DNA of 64,000 nt from Pseudomonadota bacterium (GTDB lineage Bacteria; Pseudomonadota; Gammaproteobacteria; Burkholderiales; Thiobacteraceae). The notes under the pieces were generated by a model that ran no database searches, was not told the DNA's origin, and saw only the letters and a list, made by a program, of their open reading frames with translations. Location of the stretch: contig JAKANO010000004.1 in assembly GCA_021812385.1 (NCBI GenBank), forward strand, positions 1 to 64,000, written 5' to 3'. Below, in pieces: positions 56,226 to 64,000 of this stretch. A program made the position numbers and the translations under genes. Every line of letters begins with the position of its first letter. Within the stretch, counting starts at the first letter, position 1.

Positions 56226-56465
56226 AACCTAGAAACCGTAGTTGGACGGGGTGGAGTGCATGGTTTTGCGGGTGTAGGGCAAGGCGCGACAACGAGAAAT
56301 GGTTATTCCATTCCGAGGCGGAGCAACGCGGCCATGCGCCCGCAAAACCATGCAATCAACCCCGTAGCGGACTCGCCCAACAGGTGAATCGACAAAACAC
56401 GAAGAAATATTTTTGACGCATGTTGCTAATACTCCAATGTAGCGGTCAACTGCGGTTTCTAGGTT
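56226..56465. mobile_element. MITE-like inverted-repeat element, copy 2, with nested palindrome
   Basis: Ends AACCTAGAAACCGTAGTTGG and GGTCAACTGCGGTTTCTAGG followed by TT match copy 1 at 7196-7372. Inside lies a perfect 16-bp inverted pair TGCATGGTTTTGCGGG (56257-56272) and CCCGCAAAACCATGCA (56339-56354). It encloses text such as GACAACGAGAAATGG and CCGAGGCGGAGCAACGCG, which looks like a second repeat type. It fills the divergent ppsR/ppsA region. Confidence 0.65.
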
Positions 56466-56487
56466 TAATTACTTTACAGGTGTCGTC

Positions 56488-58851
56488 ATGAGCAAGCAAC
56501 TCAATGTGATTTGGTTCGAACATTTAGGCATCCTGGATGTGCACACCGTGGGCGGCAAGAATGCCTCTCTGGGTGAAATGATCGCGAACCTTGCGCCACT
56601 CGGCGTGCGCGTGCCGGACGGTTTTGCCACCACCGCCCAAGCCTTCCGCGATTTCCTTGCGCACAATGATTTAGAACGGCGCATCGCGCAGGTGCTGGAT
56701 CCGCTGGACGTAACCGATGTGGATCGCTTAAGCCAAGCCGGCAAGCAAATTCGCCAATGGGTCATGGAGGCGACACTGCAGCCGGATCTGGAGCAAGATA
56801 TTCGCAAGGCGTGGCAAACCTTGGCAGCGCAAACGCCGGGTGAGCTGTCGGTCGCCGTGCGCTCCTCGGCCACCGCCGAAGATTTGCCCGATGCCTCGTT
56901 TGCCGGGCAGCAAGAGACTTATCTCAATGTGGTCGGCATCGATGCGGTATTGGCGCAGGTGCGCGCGGTGTTTGCATCGCTCTACAACGATCGCGCCATC
57001 TCCTACCGCGTGCATCACGGCTTCGATCACGCGCAAGTGGCGCTGTCGGCCGGCGTGCAGCGCATGGTGCGCAGCGATCTGGCGTCCAGCGGCGTGTTGT
57101 TCACTATCGATACCGAATCCGGATTTCCCGATGTGGTGTTCATCACCGCGTCCTATGGGTTGGGTGAGATGGTGGTGCAGGGCGCGGTGAACCCGGACGA
57201 ATTTTACGTGCACAAGCCGATGCTGGACGCAAAAAAATTTGCCTTGATCCGGCGCACCCTGGGCAGCAAGGCCAAGCGCATGGTGTATGGAACGGGAACG
57301 GATACCCACATCGAAGCTGTGCCGGAAGACTTGCGGCAGCGCTTTTCACTGAGCGACGCCGATGTGCTGGAACTGGCGCGCGCAGCCATGGTCATCGAGC
57401 GCCACTACAAGCGGCCGATGGATATCGAATGGGCCAAGGACGGCCAGGACGGCTTGCTGTACATCGTGCAAGCGCGGCCGGAAACGGTGAAGGCGCGCGC
57501 CACGCAAAACGTATTGCAGCAATACCGTTTGAAGCAGCACGCGCCGGTGTTGATCAGCGGTCGCGCCATCGGTCAGCGCATCGGCAGCGGGCCGGTGCGC
57601 GTTATTTTGCATTCTGCTGCGATGAACCAAGTGCAAGCGGGCGATGTGCTGGTGACCGACATGACCGATCCGGATTGGGAGCCGGTGATGAAACTCGCCG
57701 CCGCCATCGTCACCAATCGCGGCGGTCGCACCTGCCACGCGGCCATCGTGGCGCGCGAGCTGGGCATCCCGGCGGTGGTGGGTTGCGGCGATGCCACGGA
57801 GAAATTAAGCGATGCTCAGCCGGTCACCGTGTCCTGCGCCGAGGGCGATACCGGCTTGGTTTATCAAGGCTTGCTGGAGAGCGAAATTGACGAGTTGGAT
57901 TTGGGGAAAATGCCCGAGCCGCCCGTCAAGATCATGATGAACGTGGGCAATCCCGAGCGCGCCTTCGATTTTGCCAGCTTGCCCAATGCGGGCGTGGGCT
58001 TGGCACGCTTGGAATTTATTATCAACCGCATGATCGGCATCCATCCCAAGGCGGTGCTGGAGTATCCGAACCTACCCGATGATCTTAAAAAAACGGTGAC
58101 GGAAATGTGCGCCGGTTACGCCGACCCGGTGAGCTTCTATGTCGACCGCTTGGCGGAAGGCGCTGCCACCATCGCTGCTGCATTCTGGCCCAAGCCGGTA
58201 ATCGTGCGCCTGTCGGATTTCAAGTCCAACGAATACGCCAACCTCACCGGCGGCGAACGCTACGAACCGAAAGAAGAGAACCCCATGCTCGGTTTTCGCG
58301 GCGCCGGGCGCTATGTGTCGGATGATTTTCGCGAGAGCTTTGCGCTGGAATGCCGGGCGATGAAAAAAGTGCGCGAGGACATGGGGCTCACCAATGTCGA
58401 ACTGATGATGCCCTTCGTGCGCACGGTGGAAACCGCCAAGGCAGTGCTGGAGCTGATGGCGCGGCATGGCTTAAAGCGCGGCGAGAACGGTTTGCGCGTC
58501 ATCATGATGTGCGAGATTCCCTCCAACGTCATCTTGGCCGCGGAATTCCTGGAACACTTCGACGGCTTCTCCATCGGCTCGAACGATCTCACGCAACTCA
58601 CGCTCGGCTTGGATCGCGATTCCGCCTTGGTCGCGGCGGAATTCGACGAACGCAACGCGGCCGTCAAAGCACTGCTCAGCCAAGCCATCCAAGCTTGCCG
58701 TGCTGCCAAAAAATATATCGGCATCTGTGGCCAAGGGCCATCGGATCATCCGGATTTGGCGGAGTGGTTGGTGCAGCAGGGGATCGAGAGTATCTCGCTG
58801 AATCCGGATACGGTGGTGGCGACTTGGTTACGGTTGGCGGGGGAGAGATGA
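56488..58851 (+). CDS. ppsA: Phosphoenolpyruvate synthase
   Basis: 787 residues. The N-terminal ATP-grasp region ([40 protein letters not shown]) is followed by the phosphohistidine domain with catalytic His in [20 protein letters not shown]. The C-terminal PEP-binding barrel ends with active-site [20 protein letters not shown]. It converts pyruvate to PEP for gluconeogenesis. Regulated by the divergent ppsR. Confidence 0.97.
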   Translation: MSKQLNVIWFEHLGILDVHTVGGKNASLGEMIANLAPLGVRVPDGFATTAQAFRDFLAHNDLERRIAQVLDPLDVTDVDRLSQAGKQIRQWVMEATLQPDLEQDIRKAWQTLAAQTPGELSVAVRSSATAEDLPDASFAGQQETYLNVVGIDAVLAQVRAVFASLYNDRAISYRVHHGFDHAQVALSAGVQRMVRSDLASSGVLFTIDTESGFPDVVFITASYGLGEMVVQGAVNPDEFYVHKPMLDAKKFALIRRTLGSKAKRMVYGTGTDTHIEAVPEDLRQRFSLSDADVLELARAAMVIERHYKRPMDIEWAKDGQDGLLYIVQARPETVKARATQNVLQQYRLKQHAPVLISGRAIGQRIGSGPVRVILHSAAMNQVQAGDVLVTDMTDPDWEPVMKLAAAIVTNRGGRTCHAAIVARELGIPAVVGCGDATEKLSDAQPVTVSCAEGDTGLVYQGLLESEIDELDLGKMPEPPVKIMMNVGNPERAFDFASLPNAGVGLARLEFIINRMIGIHPKAVLEYPNLPDDLKKTVTEMCAGYADPVSFYVDRLAEGAATIAAAFWPKPVIVRLSDFKSNEYANLTGGERYEPKEENPMLGFRGAGRYVSDDFRESFALECRAMKKVREDMGLTNVELMMPFVRTVETAKAVLELMARHGLKRGENGLRVIMMCEIPSNVILAAEFLEHFDGFSIGSNDLTQLTLGLDRDSALVAAEFDERNAAVKALLSQAIQACRAAKKYIGICGQGPSDHPDLAEWLVQQGIESISLNPDTVVATWLRLAGER

Positions 58852-58903
58852 ATATTAATATAGTGAAATTTACAGTTCAACCTAACAGAATTCTATTTAC
58901 CAA

Positions 58904-59218
58904 ATGAGATATCTACCTCTTTCAGTATTACCAGTTGGATTGTATTACTGGCGAAAAAACCATCCTAGTCGGCACCATAAAGTTAACGATTCTGAATATG
59001 TGTCTTTTGATGAACCGGATCTAGTTCACCAAATCGCCGATTTCGATGAAGTCATTTTGAGTGATCCAAATTGGTGCTCAGTTTGTTGGGAGGAAATGCA
59101 TTGGCCGCCAGTCGGTACATGTCGTCATTGCGGCGACACTACACAACAGAAGAATTCCATAGATGAAATCAAGAAGGAGATTGCTAGCTGGACTGGGGCT
59201 GACGACGTTCATATTTAG
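58904..59218 (+). CDS. Hypothetical protein with a CxxC-x13-CxxC zinc-ribbon-like motif
   Basis: 104 residues. Two cysteine pairs, CSVC and CRHC, are 13 residues apart with PPVGT between them, a layout that could bind zinc. An N-terminal hydrophobic patch LPLSVLPVGLYYW is present. The base composition is clearly more A/T-rich than ppsA or feoB, and the ribosome-binding site is poor, so this is probably acquired DNA. Family not recognised. Unlinked to ppsA by function. Confidence 0.5.
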   Translation: MRYLPLSVLPVGLYYWRKNHPSRHHKVNDSEYVSFDEPDLVHQIADFDEVILSDPNWCSVCWEEMHWPPVGTCRHCGDTTQQKNSIDEIKKEIASWTGADDVHI

Positions 59219-59236
59219 CAAGGTACAGAAGCTAGC

Positions 59237-59272
59237 AAATCGGGGACAGACCACAAATCGGGGACAGACCAC
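59237..59272. repeat. Tandem 18-bp repeat, two copies
   Basis: AAATCGGGGACAGACCAC is present twice head to tail without a mismatch. It directly follows the stop of the zinc-ribbon-like gene and directly precedes the lost ccdB position. Confidence 0.8.
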
Positions 59273-59288
59273 GAATAACGGTGCAACA

Positions 59289-59474
59289 TCAGAGCGTAGA
59301 GTACTCATCAGCGAAGGAATTGACTTTGTCGCCGAAGTTATTCCAGGTCGCGATCGTTATTTCGACGACCGCAGACAAACGTTCTGGCATTGTGCGCGCC
59401 TGGAGCACTAAATCTTCATTTGGCGGCAGATTGACGGGACGCTTGCGGGCTTGCTGGTCGGGGGTGGTTTTCAT
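59289..59474 (-). pseudogene. CcdA-family antitoxin remnant with internal deletion, no CcdB
   Basis: 61 residues: MKTTPDQQARKRPVNLPPNE at the start (ribbon-helix-helix region), LSAVVE in the middle and TWNNFGDKVNSFADEYSTL at the end are typical CcdA text. About 20 residues that normally separate LSAVVE from the TWN segment are missing, judged from remembered family members. The TGATG overlap that usually starts ccdB is present at the stop, but what follows is unrelated and enters the tandem repeat. The frame upstream to 59606 runs into a feoB fragment. Confidence 0.6.
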
Positions 59475-59539
59475 GTCGGAACTCTTGTGCGCATACTGCT
59501 GGAGTTGTCCGGGATATGCAATGCGTGGTGGGTAAGACC

Positions 59540-59597
59540 TAATACCCCAAAGCCCGTGCGTCTGATAAAACACGAAGCGCACCAGCCGAGCCAAAAC
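59540..59597 (-). pseudogene. Duplicated 3' end fragment of feoB
   Basis: About 55 bp closely match the feoB end at 60087-60140. Both read TAATACCCCAA, then GCCCG, then TCTGATAAAACACGAAGC on the plus strand. On the minus strand this encodes RFVFYQT against SFVFYQT in FeoB. A one-base difference shifts the frame just before the stop. It is separated from the real feoB end by the AbrB-type gene. Confidence 0.75.
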
Positions 59598-59677
59598 GAG
59601 CAACACTGCCTAGACTGAGGCAATACGCGCGTCACAGTCCCCGTCCGGCTTTTTCAGTTTCATCTTGGAAAATCTTG

Positions 59678-59700
59678 CGGTAAGGTGGGCTGTCTTACCG
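59678..59700. promoter_or_regulatory. Possible operator of the AbrB-type antitoxin
   Basis: CGGTAAG (59678-59684) and CTTACCG (59694-59700) are perfect inverted half-sites 9 bp apart, ending 13 bp before the ATG. AbrB/MazE-type antitoxins usually repress their own promoters; function here is inferred. Confidence 0.4.
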
Positions 59701-59713
59701 TGAAGGATGTGCC

Positions 59714-59995
59714 ATGGATACCGTTAAATTATCAAGCAAAGGGCAAATCGTCATTCCGAAGGATGTGCGTGATGCCCATCAACTGGCGCCAGGGATGGAG
59801 TTTTCCGTACTGTTCGTGGGTGATGAAATTCGTCTCAAACCCTTGCCGATGTATGCGCCGTCTACCGTCGCGCAAGGCGCGGGTCTCTTGGCAAAAGCCA
59901 GGCGCAAGCCCATGAGCGAAGAAGAAACGGCGCTGGCCATTGGCGATTTGCTCAAACAAACGGACGCGGCAACCAATTCTGCGAGCAGGGGCTGA
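59714..59995 (+). CDS. AbrB/MazE-type (VapB-like) antitoxin, without a toxin gene
   Basis: 93 residues. The swapped-hairpin DNA-binding domain is clear: VKLSSKGQIVIPKDVRDAHQ, LAPGMEFSVLFVGDEIRLKP. A C-terminal toxin-binding-like helix follows (MSEEETALAIGDLLKQTDAA). In such modules a PIN-domain VapC normally follows within a few bases; here the gene ends in a REP hairpin and then the converging feoB. So it is an orphan. It retains an intact frame. Confidence 0.8.
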   Translation: MDTVKLSSKGQIVIPKDVRDAHQLAPGMEFSVLFVGDEIRLKPLPMYAPSTVAQGAGLLAKARRKPMSEEETALAIGDLLKQTDAATNSASRG

Positions 59996-59996
59996 T

Positions 59997-60018
59997 GCCG
60001 GCAAGGATGCCGGCGCTA
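59997..60018. repeat. REP-type hairpin (family C, copy 3, inverted)
   Basis: GCCGGC-AAGGAT-GCCGGCGCTA is the reverse form of TAGCGCCGGC-ATCCTT-GCCGGC. It starts 1 bp after the antitoxin stop codon. Confidence 0.65.
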
Positions 60019-60084
60019 GTGACGCGACACTCTTGAACACGGATCAGGCTGAAGATTAAGTTCAAACATCTTCTGGCCAGATCA

Positions 60085-61872
60085 CTAATACCCCAATGCC
60101 CGCGCCGTCTGATAAAACACGAAGCTCACCACCCAAGCCAGGCCCAGCGACCAGGCCAAGGCCATGGCCACGTAGCGCAGGCTTTTCGATTCGCTCTTGA
60201 GCGTGGCGATGGTGGAGAGGCAGGGCGTGTAGATCAGGGTGAACAGCATGAAGCTGTAGGCTTGCACCCAGTCCAGGCTGCCGGCCATGTGTTGCGACAG
60301 CGCCGCGCCTTCCATGCCGTAGATCACCGCCAGCGAGCCGATGACGATTTCCTTGGCGACGAAGCCGAAGATCAGGGCAATCGCGAGTTGGTTGTTGATG
60401 CCGACCGGGTCGAGGATGGGCGCCATCCAGGCGCCGATCTGGCCGGCCCAGGTGGCGCTGCTGCCGGGCGCGACCCCCGCCGGGAAGTGGGTCAGCAGCC
60501 AGACCAGCACCACGCCGGCGACGATGAATTTGCTGGCGCGATTGAGGAAGTGCCGCACTTCGTGCCAGCCGCGCAACACCATTTGGCGCAGGGTGGGGAA
60601 GCGGTAGGGCGGCATTTCCAGCACGAAGGGTTCGTGGCTGACCAGGCGGCGCTTGAAGATCAAGGCGGTCAACAATGCGGTGGCGAAACTCATCAGGTAC
60701 AAGCTGAACAGGACCAGCGGCGCGGCCTTGGGCGAGAATATCGCCGCGCTGATGAATAGAAAGACTTGCAGGCGCGCCGAGCACAGCGACAGCGGAATCA
60801 CCAGCATGGTGAGCAGGCGCAGGGCGCGCGAACGCATGACGCGCGTGCCCATCAAGGCGGGCACGTTGCAGCCGAAGCCCAGCAGCAGCATGACGAAGCT
60901 GCGCCCGTCCAGGCCCATGCGCGCCATCAGCGCGTCCATCAGGAACGCCGCGCGCGACAGGTAGCCAGTGTCCTCGACGATGGCCATGAACAGGAAAAAC
61001 AAAACAATGATGGGCACGAACGCGGCCACGGTGCCGACGCCGTTGTAGATGCCGTCGATGAGCAGGCCGGAAACCCAGGCCGGCGCGCTCGCCAAGAGCG
61101 GCACCAGCGCGCCGTCCTTGAAGGCCAGCAAGGCCCAATTGATGCCGTCTTGCAGCGGCTTGCCGAGCAGGAAGATGGCCTGGAACAACAGATACATCAC
61201 GCCGAAGAAAATCGGCAGGCCGAGCCAGGGGTGCAGCATCACGCGGTCGAGCTTGGTGGTCAGATCGTCCGACAGGCGCGGTGGAATTTGCACCGCGCTT
61301 TTCAGCACTTGTTCCATCTGCTGCTCGATCGCGTCATCGGCGGCCAATTTGTCATGCATTTGCTGTGGCATTACCGGTTGGGCGTTGCGCAAGGCATGTG
61401 TGATGGCATCGAATGCGGGCTTATAGCCTTCGCCGTATTTCGCGCTCATCATCATCACGGGGAGATCGAGTTGCTGCGACATCTTGTCCGCATCCACCGT
61501 GACGCCGAAGCGCTTGGCCTCGTCCGCCATGTTGAGCAGCAGCAGGCAGGGCAGGTTCAGTTGCTTGAGTTGCAAGGCGAGGCTGAGCTGTCGATCCAGT
61601 TGGCAGCTATTCAGGATGATCAGCGCCAAGTCGATGGCGTTGTTTTCGAGGAAGTGGCGCACCACTTGTTCGTCGTCGGAGAAGCCGTGCAAATCGTAGA
61701 TGCCGGGGAGGTCGACCACTTCGACCATCTCGCCGCCCATGATAACTTTGGCGCCCATCAGGTCGATGGTAACGCCGGGCCAGTTGCCCACGCGCGCCGA
61801 GGCGCCGGTGATGCGGTTGAAAAAAGTGGATTTGCCGGTATTCGGCATGCCCAACAGGGCGATGCGTTTCAT
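60085..61872 (-). CDS. feoB: FeoB, ferrous iron transporter
   Basis: 595 residues. The N-terminal G domain has G1 LLGMPNTGKSTFFNRI, G3 VDLPGIYDLHG and G4 LLNMADEAKRFG. A GDI-like helical part is followed by a membrane domain with two gate regions (LMDALMARMGLDGRSFVMLL, GFGCNVPALMGTRVMRSRAL and FIVAGVVLVWLLTHFP). It is shorter than E. coli FeoB (773), a common short form. It follows feoA by 5 bp. A second copy of its last 55 bp lies 490 bp away. Confidence 0.95.
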   Translation of the reverse strand: MKRIALLGMPNTGKSTFFNRITGASARVGNWPGVTIDLMGAKVIMGGEMVEVVDLPGIYDLHGFSDDEQVVRHFLENNAIDLALIILNSCQLDRQLSLALQLKQLNLPCLLLLNMADEAKRFGVTVDADKMSQQLDLPVMMMSAKYGEGYKPAFDAITHALRNAQPVMPQQMHDKLAADDAIEQQMEQVLKSAVQIPPRLSDDLTTKLDRVMLHPWLGLPIFFGVMYLLFQAIFLLGKPLQDGINWALLAFKDGALVPLLASAPAWVSGLLIDGIYNGVGTVAAFVPIIVLFFLFMAIVEDTGYLSRAAFLMDALMARMGLDGRSFVMLLLGFGCNVPALMGTRVMRSRALRLLTMLVIPLSLCSARLQVFLFISAAIFSPKAAPLVLFSLYLMSFATALLTALIFKRRLVSHEPFVLEMPPYRFPTLRQMVLRGWHEVRHFLNRASKFIVAGVVLVWLLTHFPAGVAPGSSATWAGQIGAWMAPILDPVGINNQLAIALIFGFVAKEIVIGSLAVIYGMEGAALSQHMAGSLDWVQAYSFMLFTLIYTPCLSTIATLKSESKSLRYVAMALAWSLGLAWVVSFVFYQTARALGY

Positions 61873-61877
61873 GTGCT

Positions 61878-62102
61878 TTAAGCGGCTAGTTCAATATGCT
61901 GCGCCTCGTTGCGGCGCAGCATGATGTCGGTGGAGCCGACCCGTACATGCAGCGGGCCGGCGAAGCGCGCGCTACGCACGACTTCGATTTTTTTGCCGAT
62001 GCGAAAGCCCATCGCGGCCAAGCGATAATACAAGGCCTGTTCGGAATGAATGGCTTGGATAATGCCGGATTGACCGGGTTTCAAATTTGCTAATGTGCTC
62101 AT
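61878..62102 (-). CDS. feoA: FeoA, ferrous iron transport accessory protein
   Basis: 74 residues from MSTLANLKPGQSGIIQAI (the frame is open to 62156, but that part overlaps the Fur box). SH3-like fold with RLAAMGFRIGKKIEVVRSAR and PLHVRVGSTDIMLRRNEAQH. It assists FeoB at the membrane. No feoC was found. Confidence 0.92.
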   Translation of the reverse strand: MSTLANLKPGQSGIIQAIHSEQALYYRLAAMGFRIGKKIEVVRSARFAGPLHVRVGSTDIMLRRNEAQHIELAA

Positions 62103-62128
62103 ATTCGCCAGTTCTGAATTACTGCTTA

Positions 62129-62150
62129 AATGATAATGGTTCTTATTATC
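62129..62150. promoter_or_regulatory. Fur box upstream of feoAB
   Basis: GATAATGGTTCTTATTATC (62132-62150) matches 15 of 19 positions of the Fur consensus GATAATGATAATCATTATC. It lies about 30 bp before the feoA start, in the region where the promoter must be. Iron repression of feoAB is expected. Confidence 0.75.
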
Positions 62151-62172
62151 CCACAAAAAGCCATTTTGGTAA

Positions 62173-64000
<1,828 letters not shown>

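Larger units (their letters stand above)
59219..59713. other. Decayed accessory DNA between the zinc-ribbon-like gene and the AbrB-type gene
   Basis: This 495-bp stretch has no intact gene. It holds two exact tandem copies of AAATCGGGGACAGACCAC (59237-59254, 59255-59272), a shortened ccdA-like reading frame, a scrap of duplicated feoB end and a small inverted repeat. The GGGGACAGACCAC text is one I associate with borders of transposase genes in related bacteria, but no transposase is present here. Confidence 0.6.

Noticed and set aside
56224-56355. N-terminal extension of ppsR
   Set aside because: The extra 44 codons lie entirely in the inverted-repeat element, and the conserved family start is MTEKRLVYFLSDRTG.
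59237-59272. CRISPR-like repeats
   Set aside because: Only two direct copies with no spacer between them and no cas genes; not a CRISPR array.
58904-60084. Complete toxin-antitoxin or defence module
   Set aside because: No toxin, nuclease, ATPase or transposase frame could be found between ppsA and feoB on either strand; only antitoxin-like remnants are present.
60766-61881. 371-residue plus-strand reading frame opposite feoB
   Set aside because: Composed of RRARQRQ- and HQHGEQ-like text, an antisense shadow of feoB; no ribosome-binding site and no recognisable domain.

Overview
The window looks like a chromosomal segment of a motile, Gram-negative betaproteobacterium with moderately high GC. 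Gallionellaceae or another Nitrosomonadales-type lineage is my best guess, but the lineage is inferred from gene order and protein flavour, not from a search. The supporting evidence is the suhB / trmJ-cysE-iscRSUA-hscBA-fdx-iscX arrangement, the unbroken rpsB-tsf-pyrH-frr-uppS-cdsA-dxr-rseP-bamA-skp-lpxD-fabZ-lpxA-lpxB-rnhB block, a RegB/RegA pair, and a fliC-flaG-fliD-fliS-fliT cluster. Most of the window is well-conserved core genome. No rRNA, tRNA, CRISPR array or complete insertion sequence was seen.

Layout. 1-128: tail of an IS30-type transposase. 130-7192 (minus): the complete ISC iron-sulfur operon preceded by cysE and trmJ, with an IscR-type box lying across the cysE stop codon. 7196-7372: a small inverted-repeat element. 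7416-13300: suhB, an outer-membrane barrel gene, regBA with a perfect palindrome in their shared promoter region, a secreted glutaminyl cyclotransferase-like protein, and a PD-(D/E)XK nuclease coupled to an interrupted small membrane ORF. 13440-22900: a widespread-type hairpin repeat, mutS, a DoxX protein, a lipoprotein esterase, slyD, bcp, a RoxA-like oxygenase and relA. 23086-31096: the flagellar filament cluster with two sigma-28-like promoters, ending in a fliK-like gene and a stand-alone FlhB C-terminal domain. 31174-34561 (minus): map-glnD. 34668-48772: translation, isoprenoid, outer-membrane assembly and lipid A genes. 48928-55344: motAB and a coupled set (membrane methyltransferase, HDOD protein, GYF-like/pentapeptide protein, SpoU methyltransferase). 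55399-58851: divergent ppsR and ppsA separated by a second copy of the small inverted-repeat element. 58852-60084: a decayed accessory island with two orphan antitoxins and a duplicated scrap of feoB. 60085-62150: feoAB under a Fur-like box. 62290-64000: pyrG and the start of kdsA.

How the parts fit. Iron and redox are recurring themes: ISC biogenesis with cysteine supply from CysE, FeoAB under probable Fur control, and RegBA redox sensing. The motility genes are split between a filament cluster and a motAB cluster. The least ordinary content is non-coding. Six families of short palindromic elements are dispersed between core genes, and several of them touch stop codons, start codons or ribosome-binding positions. 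I did not find a convincing new multi-gene defence or biosynthetic system. The best leads are the inverted-repeat element that sits 2-3 bases upstream of the trmJ and ppsR start codons, the RegA-type palindrome, the fliK-like/FlhB-C pair, and the antitoxin graveyard beside feoB.
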